A stretch of DNA of 64,000 nucleotides from Dipteronia dyeriana (GCA_032871835.1 CM065303.1:52986597-53050596); one strand, 5' to 3'. Counted from the first letter of the stretch, positions 34,575 to 46,005 are shown. Notes: a model not told the origin generated them from the sequence alone. A program made the numbers and translations.

Positions 34575-36469
34575 ACCTACATCCGCTCTATTGATGAAAG
34601 GGCATGGATGGTAGTAGAAGAAGGTTATAGTCCTCCTGCCAAGGTTCAAGAGGATGGAACCATGATACTCAAGCCAAATAGTGAATGGACAACGAATGAG
34701 TTTGAGGTTGCTAAATGGCACCATCGTGCTATGAATGCCATCTTTGAAGGAGTTGATGGGCATCAATTCTCCTACATTCAAAATCTTGAATCCACAAAGG
34801 AAGCTTGGGATAATCTCCAAGTTACTAATGAAGAAACCTTAGCAGTGAAGAAATTGAGGCTTCAAATGTTGGCATCACAATTTGAAGGTTTAAGTATGAG
34901 TGAAAGAAGAAAAGTTTAAAGACTTCCAATTGTACCTATCTCAAAAGAGTGTTTAAATTGGAAAATCCTTAGGTCTCTTCCTAAGAGATTCAAATCAAAG
35001 GTGACAGCCATTGTGGAAAGCAAAGATATGGATAGCATGAATATTGATGAGTTGCTTGGGTCTTTCCAAACTTATGAGATGTGCTTGAAGCCAAAGATTA
35101 AGAGTAAGGGAATCGCTCTCAATGCTATTGAGGATGAGAGTGATGATGAAAATGAAGAGATGGCTCTTTTGATTAGAAAGTTCAAGAAGTTTCTAAAGAA
35201 GAATGCTAAGCCTAAAGGCAAGTCTTCTAAAGAAAAGGGAGTTAAGAGAACATCATCTCCATGGAATGAGAAGAATTGTCAAGCAATAAACAAGAAATAT
35301 GTTCAATGCTATAATTGTCATGGTTTCGGTCACTTTGCTAGTGAGTGCACCAAGAAGCCATCTAAGAAAGACAAGAAAGGCAAAGTGTTGGCGGCTACTT
35401 GGAGTGATGATAACTCTAGTGACAATGAGAGCTCTAGTAGTGAGTCTTCAAGTGATGAAGAGTTGGTGAGCAACTTTGTAGCTCTAATGACTTCTCAGTC
35501 TCCACTAGATGTTGATGGTACAAATCTTTGAACAAGAACTTTGATACAAATCATCATGGAAGCTCTAGTACCATTCCTACTAATCTTGACTTGTTGGACA
35601 AGATAGAAAAGCTTGAAGAAGCTACAGATAATGCTTTAAGAGAGGTAGTTGAGAATGATGATTTGATCAAGAAACAACTAGATGAGTTTATGATTGTCAT
35701 TCGTAGACTTCTTGGTGAGAAAGGTGATATTATGAAGAAGTTTAGAGAACTTGAAAAGATAAACCTTGAGAAGGACAATGTGATATCTTCTTTGAAGAAG
35801 AGAGAACAAGAATTGATGGAAGAGATAGACACGTCTAAAGAGGCCATCAAGGACTTAGTGAGTGATTCAGTAAGTGTGTCCAGTGTTAGGAATCTTGTTA
35901 ACTCTCATAGTGGTGAAGACGACTTGGTAGTTGAAGAGGAGCTCTTGGAAGCACCACTTCCTACTCACTTTGATGAAGTCGTGATTGATAAGAAACCACA
36001 CAAGAAGAGATGATCAAAAGCCAAGAAGAAGTTGGCGAACAAGGTATCTTTGCAAACTCCTAGTGAAGCTAGTTCAACTCCAAAAGGTATAATCTCATCT
36101 TTTATTCCAATTTGTCATTATTGCAACATAATAGGTCACATTAAGCCTAGTTGTTATAAATATATAGAAAAATGCAAATTAGTAAATGAATGTAGAGATA
36201 AGAAGATTAAACATCAACTTGAACATGTTAAGCCCTTGAAAGTTGAGAAACATGATAATATTGCTAAGCATGAGAAGAATTTATGGAGTAGACAGAATAC
36301 TAATCTTGTTCAACTTGACAAAGCTTGTGTTGAAAATGTTAAGGAAGAGTGTGTTAATGATATTCTTGTTAATCAAATCATTGAAGGACTTTACTTTAGA
36401 TTTACTATTGTTGTCAAGGTTGATATTGGAAATGTTTGTGTAGGTACACCCAAGAACAAGTGGTTCTAG
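34575..36469 (+). pseudogene. Element F gag, main part
   Basis: It continues the UBN2-type domain after the G insertion: ATCCGC, AWMVVEEGYSPPAK, EFEVAKWHHRAMNAI, KEAWDNLQ, SQFEGLSM. A frameshift/deletion near 34915 is followed by KDMDSMNIDELLGSFQTYEM, a Lys-rich stretch, knuckle CYNCHGFGHFASEC (about 35308), a Ser/Asp-rich part, a frame change at about 35530, a strong coiled coil (35580-35870), then after a stop near 36010 the second knuckle CHYCNIIGHIKPSC (about 36113) and a C-terminal tail ending at 36469. It is the best-preserved gag of the pol-less group. After the tail no protease motif appears. Confidence 0.88.
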
Positions 36470-37130
36470 GGTGAGTGTTATTATCACTAAAAATAAGAAG
36501 CACATGTGAGATAGCTTTGAGGCTATATATCAATTGTGTTGAGAATTCTTGCTTGCTAGCTTTGAATACTCCATGTATTGATATGGACTTGGTTATCTCA
36601 CATCGTGGTTGTTATGATGTTCAAAATTTGTTGATTAACTTTAAAGAAGTTCTTTTGTTATATGTGTTGATTGAGTTGAGATATTATGCTTTTTATACTC
36701 TTGTTGTGAAACATTGTCAACTTGGTGTCATGAGGACATTTAAGGCAAGAGCTCATAAAAAGGGCGGAAGTATGATATTTGGTGAATATAATGTGCAAAA
36801 AAGTATCTCTATACTCTAATGCATGTTCTCTTAGATATTCATCTTTTGACTCAATTTTTGATATACATCTCATAGCATGTCATATTAGAGAATTTTATAT
36901 AGTATACATATGGTTCTCATTGACATTTGCTATTTTAGAATCTAATAGTGATATTGTTCACATTGATCTTAACTTTGATGATTATTTGTCTATAGTATAT
37001 TGAGTGGCATTACTTTTGAAAATATGAGCTTCATATTCTTTGAAATCTACTCATTAGATAAATAATGATCTTGAATAAGTCTCTACTTATTGCTTTTAGA
37101 TCATGTGCTTATGAGCCATAAAATATTTGT

Positions 37131-37424
37131 TTTCTAAAATTGCACATTGCTTCTCTTATATGTTTTGCTAGTAGGTTGAGTTTACTAATACGTAAACCTT
37201 GGATACACCTTGCAGTTTTTGTGCTTAAGTACATTTAAAATGACCTATGGTTAGTATCCATTTTGCTTAATATTGGTTTTCTAAAATTGCACCTTGCTTC
37301 TCTTATATGTTTTGCTAGTAGGTTGAGTTTACTAATATGTAAACCTTGGATACACCTTGCAGTTTTTGTGCTTAACTACATTTAAAATGACCTATGGTTA
37401 GTATCCATTTTGCTTAGGCAAATA
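37131..37424 (+). repeat. 147-bp tandem duplication in F
   Basis: TTTCTAAAATTGCAC... through ...ATCCATTTTGCTTA occurs twice in tandem, offset 147 bp, with few differences. The other pol-less elements have one copy. Confidence 0.85.
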
Positions 37425-37430
37425 CAAAGA

Positions 37431-37550
37431 ACTCAACGAGCACTTTCATGGAAAGGGCTACACACATTGGTTGTGAAAGCTACCTAATGTTGGAAAGAGC
37501 TACACCATTGTGATGAATGAAAACCATCATGAAGTGAATTTTGTTTATGT
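37431..37550 (+). other. Conserved non-coding block of the pol-less elements
   Basis: ACTCAACGAGCAC, then two direct repeats of the type AAAG(G/A)GCTACAC, then CATTGTGATGA and CATCATGAAGTG. The block is present in A (5521-5650, minus), B (50031-50150) and D (57001-57115) at the same place. It lacks a shared open frame, so selection for RNA or DNA structure is possible; this is inference. Confidence 0.7.
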
Positions 37551-38319
37551 TTAAAAAATGGAATAATCAAAGAAGTGTTGAAATGGAATCATAAAAAAAA
37601 TTCTTTGATTCAAAGCCTAAAAAGAAAAGGAGGAAGGCTTAAAAAGGAGTATAGTTGAAAATCAAATGAGGTCGGGTTGAAAAATAGAAATGGGATGACG
37701 AGCCACATCCACACACACGCTCATATGTTGAAATATATTCTCTTAAAAGCAAAAATTCCTGATGATAATCGGTTTGACTTTTTATGGCAAAAGCTTAAGA
37801 TGAATAGTTGTTTGAAATTGTTTGCATGTTGATTATCAAACTACTTATTGATATATATTTGAAACATATCTCTCTCACACACACTTTGTTTACGAGTATG
37901 ATGATATTTTAGCAATTGTTGAAGAATTATGAGAGAACTTGAAAAATCTTTGTGTATCTCTCTTAGCATATGAAGCTTATTTTGTTGATATTTCTTCAAA
38001 TTGCTTGAATGTGTGATTATGTGAACATCTTTGTGAACTTTATGCTATCATTGATTTTTGTTATAGCATTTTTCAAGGGGGAGCATTGTATGCTGGACAT
38101 TGTTCTCTTTTATGATATGTTGACATGCTTCATTTTGTTACATGTTGGCGTATTTTGACTTAATGATACTTGTAAGATATTACTCACTATCTTTGTCTTG
38201 CATGATGATTCATTCTTAAGTCATATGTCTTAGTTTTTATATATTTGTGACTAATATGCTTGTTTTGTCTTTCACTCACTTTCGTTGTATGTATATAGCA
38301 TCTTATAACACAAGAACAA

Positions 38320-39381
38320 ATGGGAAAAACTAAGGTTACCGGAAGTGGAAATCAATCGAATCCCATTGTGAAAGCCAAGTCTACCTCAAAAGGATCCAAA
38401 GCTTCAAGGTCAAAAGATTTAGGGATCTTTGGAACTAAGAAGATATTTCAAGAGAGAGACATTGACTTAGGTAAGTGTAAAGATTCTTATGTTCTTAAGT
38501 GCATTAAGGATAGAAATTGGGAATCTTGGGTGAGCATGTTAGGAATAGTGAATGATACTCTTGTTAGAGAGTTTTATCTTGAATATAGAGAAAGTGCCAC
38601 CTTATTGGATGCTTTGATGGAGATTAGGGGTGTTGTGTTTAAAGTTAACCCGAAAAACATTAACAAGTTTCTCGAGCTATCTAATGATATTGATTCGAAT
38701 TTTTTAGATGTAGATGTTATTGAGAATCTTAATATCATGGGTAGAACTCTTTGTGACGATGCTTCTTTTAAGTGGAAAGGTAGAGCATAAATTAGTCAAC
38801 ATGAGTAAACTAAGGCTAGTGCATTTTGGCATCTATTCATTTGCACTAACATTATTGGATCTTCTAATTCAACCGAGTTGAATAAGACAAGATTAAAATA
38901 GTGTATGCCTTGATGACTAATCAACCTATAAACCTTGGGGGATCTACTTATGCTTTATATTGATAGAGCGACTTTCTCTACTAGAGGAGATAAAAAGCTT
39001 GCATTACCGGGGTTTATAACTTCTTTGTGTTTAGCTCGTGGTGTTAAGAGTAGAGGAGATGATGTGTTGGTACAACCCTTGGAAAAGTATAGTGATAAAA
39101 GTGTGGCATACATGTCATATAAGGATAAGGGTAAGACATGTGATACTTTTGGACTATTTAGTAGTTCTCAAGTTGATTGTCAAGAGACTAGCACAAACAT
39201 TCTTCCGGATTGGGCTCTACATTTGAAGAAAAAGGTTGATGAGCTTAGTGCTATAGTTGATAAACAAGATGCTAGAATAAAAGAGTTGGAGGAGTGTATT
39301 GCCTCAAGTTCAAGACCATCTCTCAAGCATTATGTTAGATCAACTACACAGACATCTTTCTTTGGTGGACCAAATAGCTAG
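38320..39381 (+). pseudogene. ORF2 of element F: PF20167-like plant transposon protein
   Basis: ATG at 38320 opens a basic, Ser/Lys-rich leader (MGKTKVTGSGNQSN), then a domain with NWESWVSML, LVREFYLEY, EIRGVVFKV, NINKFLELS, WKGRA. A stop at about 38788, another near 38806 and a frame change near 38885 interrupt it. The frame from 38935 continues with GDLLMLYI, LPGFITSLCLARGV, a serine-rich part and a short coiled coil (WALHLKKKVDEL). Total about 350 codons. The pattern agrees with the 'putative plant transposon protein' domain PF20167 as I recall it; its biochemical role is not known. Element A retains the middle and C-terminal parts in one frame. Confidence 0.75.
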
Positions 39382-39830
39382 TATTTGAGTCTTATGGTAT
39401 ATTTCTTACCTTTTGGCATCATTTCATGTCAAAAAGGGGGAGAAAGAGTTGGTAGTTACTTAGTTTCCTTTTATGTTGTTTTTGTGAACTTTTGAACTTT
39501 CAATGACATGTAATAATTAGTTTTAAGATTTGGTTAAGAATTCTTGTATTTTGGCATGTATTGAAAGGGAGATACATGTATTTGTGGACTTAATTGTTTA
39601 TTCTTATCCATATTATATGTTGCCATTTGTTGTTTTTTTTCTCTTTTATATGCATTATGCTTTGAGATAATTTGTAGGTTGTTTCAAGAGAAGATCAAGA
39701 TGAAGTTCAAGAGTTGGTGAAGGTTAGTTATAGGAATCTTACTCATTGTAATGTGAGGGAGTGATTTTGTGACATATCTTCATTTTTATATTTATAGTAA
39801 ATATATAGGTGTTTTGACATGGAATTTGCC
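39382..39830 (+). other. Element F non-coding sequence after ORF2
   Basis: No gene. It contains GTCAAAAAGGGGGAGAAAG (about 39428-39446), a second polypurine-like tract typical of SIRE-type 3' regions. Confidence 0.7.
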
Positions 39831-39842
39831 AAAGAGGGAGAT
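39831..39842 (+). promoter_or_regulatory. Element F polypurine tract
   Basis: AAAGAGGGAGAT directly before TGTTAGG of the 3' LTR. Confidence 0.85.
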
Positions 39843-41069
39843 TGTTAGGTTTTAGTTTGTGTTGGCATTAATTCCATATCAAAATGATGTTTACTTATAA
39901 TGATTTAGTTGTTTAGATTAATACATGTGTTATGTTCTTTTGAACTATTCATGTGTTTTGTTGAATCTATGAATAAGAATATGCTCTAGAACTTTAGCTT
40001 AAATCTAAATGACTTTGTCATATGATTTTAGCATGTTTTTGGTTTGTGTGATTTAAACTTGATTTTGTGATTAATTGAACATATCTTGTGATTCAAGTTT
40101 AGATCTATGCATGCATCTAGGTTGTGATTAATGTTGAACATATCTTACATGATCTACATGATTTAAACATGCATGATTGACTAGACTACATGTGATTTGT
40201 GCATTCATGCTCATGTCCAGTATTTTCCATAGGATGTGTTGATCATAGCATTCTATGTTGCGTGCTTGTTTGCGTTTTGCATTCATGATCACCTAGATGC
40301 CTTGCATGAAGGAAGTCTTGACAATAGGTGTGATACCTATGTTGTTGAGCAAGAAGTCTTGGCAAGAGGTGTAAGACCTTGGATTGTCAAGCAAAGAAGT
40401 CTTGGCTAGAGTCGGGAGGACTCGGATAGTCGAGCAAGAAGTCTAGGGTAGTGAGGATCCAGATAGGTGAGTGAGGAAGTCTTGACTAGAGTCGGGAGGA
40501 CTCAGATAGTTGAGTAAGAAGTCTTTCCTTGGGTCGTAAGGATCCGGTAAGGTGAGCGAGGAAGTCTTGACAAGAGCTGTGAGGCCTCAGATTGTTGAGC
40601 ATGAGGGCGACATCTTCATGAGTAGGATAATAAGGTATTTTCTAGGTGAAGGGGTCACTTGAGAGATTGTACTTGTCTTATCTACTAGTGGATTTTGTTT
40701 ACCGGTGGTTGCTAACCCGTGGATGTTTCCTCTTCGGAGGTTTACCACTTTATATCTTGTGTCAACTTCTCTCTATCCCTATCTCTCTAGTATTTGTATT
40801 TGTTATTTGAATACTATGGATAGAACTCTTTATGTAAGTTGACTTCCTTTCTATAATATAGATTCTGTATGTGTTACAATTACTTGTTTGTATCACACTT
40901 TACTTGTTTTATATATTGATTAAGTGTCTTTAATTAATATATATATTGTGATATAAACAATTTAGAGGGACAAACTTTTGTTTGTTTCTAAGGGAGTCGA
41001 AAAAGGTGTCTAACCTTTTCACCCCCCTTCTAGGTTAGCCTTGAGCATTTAACCGTGTTTGTATTTTCA
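39843..41069 (+). repeat. Element F 3' LTR with 1.39-kb internal deletion
   Basis: The first 75 bp match the LTR start. Sequence then jumps to the part equivalent to 23515 in the 5' LTR and continues to the terminal TTTTCA. The lost part includes the microsatellites, palindrome island and predicted promoter. The 43-bp array (40310-40600) and hairpin CCCGTGGATGTTTCCTCTTC (about 40720) remain. Confidence 0.9.
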
Positions 41070-42443
41070 CATATATGACCACATTAAATGATTCCATTAC
41101 ACTTTGTGTCTTCACATTAAAAACTCTACAGTCCTTACTATTTATGGCATAGCCAATGAAAATCCCCTCATCACTCTTGGCATCAAAATTGGCAAGTTGA
41201 TCACGGTCATTTGGAATGTAACACTTGCTTCCAAATGAGTGGAAGTAGCTAACATTTGGCTTCCTACCCTTCCATAATTCATAAGAGGTTTGCCTAGTAT
41301 CAAGCCTTAAAAACACTCTATTTTCTATATAACAAGTTGTGGTCCAAAGATTCCTAGGAACATTGTTGCTAAGCAACATCACACGAGCCATCTCTTGGAG
41401 GACCCTATTCTTCCTCTCTACGAGGAGCCAAGAACTCATGGGAAATGCCAAAACTATCACAAAAATTTTCAGAGCAAACATTTTTAAATTCTCTCCTATG
41501 GTCACTCATAATTCTCTTAATGCATTTTATGTGAGAATCCTTCTCATTTTGAATTTTAGTGCAAATCATTTTAAAAATTTCAAAAGTTTCAGATTTTTCT
41601 CTAAGAAAGTGGGTCCAAGTAAATCTAGAAAAATCATCAAAACACACAAAGATGTAACTCTTGCCACCGAGACTCTCGGTTTGCATGAGACCCATAAAGT
41701 CCAAATGAAGAAGCTTTAGTGGCTCCTTGGTGGCAAGATCCTTACCATTTTTATGCACACTCTTAGTTTGATTTCTTTGTTGACAAGGTCCACACACTCT
41801 CTCAATCCTATTGCCAAACTTAGGAAGGACTCTTACAACATTCAACCTCTCAAGAACTTTCAAGTCTTTAAAATTCATATGATCTAACCATTGATGCCAC
41901 AATTCAACTTGATCACAACTAGACAAATTACAAGAGATGTCACTGGAATCAAGACAATAACAATTGTCACTTGATCTCTTGCCTTTCAATAGAACTTGTC
42001 CATATTCTTTTAGAATAGAGCAATCAACTTTGCCAAACATAACTGAAAGCCTTTCATCACTCAAATGTGATATGCTAATAAGATTGGCTTGCAAGCCATC
42101 TACATAAAGAGCATTAGGTAAGGAGGGCAAACCGAGGAAAGATATGTTTCATGTTTCTAAAACCTTTTTACGTGAACCGTCACCAAAGATGACAAATCCA
42201 CCATCCTCCATAACAAGGATCTTAAAGAAACTCTTATTTTCCGTCATGTGCCTAGAACAACCACTATCAAGATACCAAGTATTAGAGGCTTTAGCCTTCA
42301 AGGCCACTTAGGCTACATGGCAAAAACACTCATTTTTTTAGTCCACCTAGTAGCAACATTGTCATTTCTAGGAGCCTTGAGTTCATTTGCTCTAAAATTC
42401 CTAGGTGCATGCATTTTGGCTCATCTAAGCATATTCTTCTCAA
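41070..42443 (-). pseudogene. Element C pol, protease and integrase half
   Basis: Minus strand. WYLDSGCSRHMT gives the aspartic protease site (about 42260-42268). After a broken stretch follow LPNALYVDGLQANLISISHL, the pre-integrase LWHQWLDHMNF, integrase zinc CGPCQQRNQTK, LHLDFMG with the first catalytic Asp, DDFSRFTW and SDHRREF with the second. A frame change near 41420 leads to [16 protein letters not shown] and [12 protein letters not shown], ending VMESFNVVI where element F enters. The downstream half is at 20243-22052. Confidence 0.9.
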
Positions 42444-44308
42444 TCATGCTTTCAAAATGACATAACTTAATAAATTTAAACAATTCGGCCTTATGTGACC
42501 TTCAACACCACAATAATGACAAATGGGAGTAAAGTAAGAATTCATACCATATCCTTGTGCAAGCATGGAAGACTTCCCTCTCCTTTGAGTTATCCTTTGA
42601 TGTTGAGCCGAATCTCTTCTTTGAAACACCCTTTGTGGTTGAGCCAAGTTATCTTCCCTTCTTGGTTTCGGGTGAAAAATCCTTTGTTGACTTTGGGAGC
42701 TCCTTGGAAGTTGAGGTATTGTTTGATGAGCTCTAGCTTTTTACGGATGATCTTTAGCTTGAGGCTTTGTTGGAGCCTTCATTTAAGCTTGTTTTGATGT
42801 GAAGCTTGAACTTCTCTAACCTCTTGACTCTTGACAAAGATGGTATTCTTCAAAAAAGTGGCATCATTGCCTTCAACATATCCTAGGCCCTTCTTATCAC
42901 TAAGACTCTTCCCACTCGATAGCATCTTGGTAACCAATTCTTTTGCTTCCCTAAGCTCAATCTTCAAGTTCTCTTCACTCTTCTTAGTGACCACAAGCTC
43001 TTATTTCAAGCTCTCTTTCAACTCTTTTCCACTTTTTACTTTCTCACTCAAGTGAGTTGTTTTTGAAGTCAACTCGAGATTCTCTGTCTTCAACTCTTAA
43101 ATCTCTTTCTTCTTCTTCAATCTAGACTTTTCAAGAACTTCATAAAGTCCACATAGTCCGTTTCCTCATCAATCTCAAACCTAGAGTTAGAAGAGGTACT
43201 CTCATCACTAGAGTCATCTACTTCTTTCTTATCGCTCACGATTTTCTTGCCATTATGAGATATTGTGAAGGCAATGAAGTTTGCAACTCTATCTTCATCA
43301 TCCGAAGATTTTTCTTCCTCTTCTAAGTCTTCACTATCGCTCCAAGTGGCCGCCATCACCTTCCCCTTATTCTTTTTCTTCAAATTTGCACATTCTGGGG
43401 CAATCTGACCAAAGCCACTACATTCATAGCATTGAATGCCTTTCTTGGAGTCACTTTCTTGTGACCTTTCCATCTTCTTGAAAGGAGTATTCTTTTTCAC
43501 TTCCTTTCCATTAGACCTAAATCCTTTCCTCTCAAACTTCATGAATTTCTTAAACCTTTTAACCATAAGGGCTATTTCTTCATCCGAGTCCTCCTCCTCT
43601 TCTTCAACCTTGGAGGTCTTCAAGGCAATACTCTTTTGCTTCTTCGGAGGTGTGGGTGTGGTGGTCCATCTTGACTCATAAGCTAGAAGTCTTCCAATGA
43701 ATTTACTTGGCTTCATATTCTTGTACTCACTATTCTCCTTAAGTGTTGTCACCTTTGATTCGAACCTTGACGGAAGTGACCTCATAATTTTTTGTTTGAT
43801 TCTCCAATCCGAATAGGTCACCAAGTTGATGGCTTGGGTTCACTATATCCATCAACTTCACTTGAAAGTCATTGAAGCATTCATGCTCCTCTATCCTGAT
43901 CATCTCAAATTACATTTGGAGGACTTGGAGCTTTGATTCCTTAACTACTTCGGTTCCCTCATGAGCCGTTTGAAGAATGTCACAAGCCTTCTTTACAATC
44001 CTAGTGTTTTGGATCAACTTTTATTGATTATCGTCCATGGCACAAAGGATAACATGCATAGCCTTGTCGTTCCACTTGGATGCTTCAAACTCTTGAGTAT
44101 TCCAACTAGACTTAGGTTTAAGAGCTTCTACACCATCGGTAGTCGTTTTCGGAAGAGCATAACCATTGTCTATTGCCATTCAAGCCCGGTCATCAATTTG
44201 GCAAAGATATGATTCCATCTTGCCCTTCCAAGAGGCGTAATTCACCCCATTGAGCAAATGGGGTGTTGTGCTTAAGGTTCCCTCATGACTACAACCGTTT
44301 CCACTCAT
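42444..44308 (-). pseudogene. Element C gag region
   Basis: Minus strand, start MSGNGC at 44308 as in G. The UBN2-type domain (LLNGVNYASWKGKMESYLCQ, then AMHVILCAMDDNQ) contains several stops and a frameshift near 43830. The first knuckle reads CYECSGFGQIAPEC: the zinc-binding His is Gln. An acidic Ser/Asp part, a coiled coil (about 42900-43110) and a second knuckle CHYCGVEGHIRPNC (about 42480-42530) follow. The upstream in-frame extension to 44401 is hydrophobic leader sequence and is not taken as the start. Confidence 0.85.
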
Positions 44309-44428
44309 AGTGTTTGAGTGTAATGAATGTAATGCAAATGGAATGTCACACAACAAAAAAGAAACAAACAAAATGCACCAAGCAGGACACACACAGAGCA
44401 CGGATCACCTAAGTATATCTAGGCACCT

Positions 44429-44442
44429 CCTCTAATACCAAT
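44429..44442 (-). promoter_or_regulatory. Element C primer-binding site
   Basis: ATTGGTATTAGAGG on the minus strand directly after the LTR end; initiator tRNA-Met type with small changes. Confidence 0.85.
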
Positions 44443-45332
44443 TGAAATTCCCTAGAAAGGGTGTGTCAATAAACCTAGAGGGGGGGAGGGTGAATAGATT
44501 TTTAATTCGATTGATTACCAATTTTGCGAATTAATCAATATTATCAAATCTACCCCATTCTACTAAGTGTTCAAATAAATGACAATAAACATAAAGCAAC
44601 AACAACACGCAATATATACGTGGAAACCCTTCAAATGGGAAAAACCACAGGTTGTTCAGTGCACCACACTCGATCCTCAAAATTCACTATTGAATGAAAG
44701 TTTACAACCTAGGTTGACCTCCCGTCATACCCTCCAGTTACTAACCCTTTCACTCTACCCAGAAGGCCTTAATAGTGATTTTGGATCACCAACCTTGTGC
44801 ACTAACCACTTAGCCACAAGCTTAATCAACAATGAAGAGATAATGGCAACCTAAGTGAATATGCAAGAATATTCTATATGCACAAATGCAATGTCAAAAC
44901 ATTCATATTTATTTAGGATTAATAATGACAAAAAAAAAAAGCAGATCCTAGATATCAATGTTCTAAATGCAAAGGTAAGAAGAATGAGCTAGAAGGGTAA
45001 AATCGTCCTAAATTCTAGCTATCACTAATCAATACTCTCAACAAACAATCAATACCACAATCATGTCATAAATACACAAGCATGCATTTAATTTGCAATA
45101 AAAGCTAAAACCTAGGTATACATGTCATAGTAACGAAACTTTAAAGTCTAGAGCATGTAGAGAATTCATAGTCATGAACAAATAAGAGACTCATGCTTGA
45201 AAGATGCTTGGTGATTATGTTTTAAAGTTTGATTGAGTAAAAAATGGGTGTTGGGAGTCTTTCTCTCACTAGAAAAGCTAGGTTACTCAAAGATGGCTTC
45301 TTGGACTCATACCCGTAAAGAGAAGAGAAGAT

Positions 45333-45387
<55 letters not shown>

Positions 45388-46000
45388 TTCCCTACACAAA
45401 ATGTCGTCATTTTGGATGAAAGAAAACCAAATACTGTCAGGACCGCTGGCTAGACCGCGGTACAGGTAAGTGTCCAGGCCATGGTACAGAGAGCGGTGTA
45501 TCACCTGGATAACACTGCTCTGTAGACCACTGTGTATGCAAGTGCACAGGCCACGGTTTGGACAACTTGCGACGCCTGGAAAACTTTGCTTAGGAGATCG
45601 TTGTGCATGCAAATAGTACAGGCCGTGGTATCAGTGACGTGCAACAACTGGAGAACATCGTTGTGCAGACCATAGAGGAGGTAATGCACAGGGAGCGATC
45701 TGAACCGTGGTACAGATGAAAAATCCTCTTTTAAGGCACACAAGATGCATCAAACACACAAGCAAGAGTTAAGGCACAAAAGGCACACAAGAAGGCAAAT
45801 AAGCAAGCATGCAAGATGATCAAAACGCGTGTGAGAGTGTGTGTGTGCACTAATACCTCTTCAATAAAAGTTACGCAAGTGATTTTACCTTTGAAGTTTG
45901 AGCTTGGTCATGAACAATGATGGCTTAGACTACCCTTACATATTAATCCCCAAATGTGGTTGTCAACGAAATAAGCCAATCAAAAATCGAGGAACTTACA
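44443..46000 (-). repeat. Element C 5' LTR (1.56 kb)
   Basis: TGTAAGTTCCTCG...GGGAATTTCA on the minus strand. It differs from the 3' LTR mainly by a TA run of about 50 bp at the TATA position (45336-45385; about 10 bp in the 3' LTR). The GC-rich unit segment lies at about 45430-45715. Right flank GGAAA (46001-46005) is the second target-duplication copy. Confidence 0.9.
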
Positions 46001-46005
46001 GGAAA

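Larger units (their letters stand above)
36470..38319 (+). other. Element F non-coding region between gag and ORF2
   Basis: About 1.85 kb without a credible gene, in the place where related copia elements carry pol. It holds a 147-bp tandem duplication (37131-37424), the conserved GGGCTACAC block (37431-37550), a TGACGAGCCACAT block (about 37697) and a purine tract AAGGGGGAG (about 38075). Equivalent sequence occurs in A, B and D. Confidence 0.75.
22053..41069 (+). mobile_element. Element F: pol-less LTR retrotransposon with gag and ORF2, hosting G
   Basis: 5' LTR 22053-24664, tRNA-Met-type PBS, gag (split by G), about 1.85 kb of non-coding sequence, ORF2 with PF20167-like domain, polypurine tract, and internally deleted 3' LTR (39843-41069). 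Flanks CATCT and CATAT fit a 5-bp duplication with one change. The uninterrupted C pol frame (VVIDD-CRPK) is recovered when one copy is removed. No pol domain occurs anywhere in its own sequence. It is the most complete example here of the gag plus ORF2 arrangement. Confidence 0.9.
17512..46000 (-). mobile_element. Element C: SIRE-type Ty1/copia element split by F
   Basis: Minus-strand autonomous-type element with 5' LTR 44443-46000, 3' LTR 17512-19050 and perfect GGAAA target duplications. Its own length without F is about 9.5 kb. Gag, protease, integrase, RT and RNase H are recognisable in copia order. RT phrases such as [24 protein letters not shown] and [12 protein letters not shown], together with two zinc knuckles and a PBS for tRNA-Met, point to the SIRE/Maximus lineage. 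Many stops and frameshifts make it inactive. Its family is that of G. Confidence 0.85.

Noticed and set aside
36779..37003. 74-codon frame in F that also occurs in A (5914-6138)
   Set aside because: The similarity between A and F extends outside the frame, B and D lack it, and it overlaps another unrelated frame. I treat it as conserved non-coding sequence, though a small peptide cannot be fully excluded.
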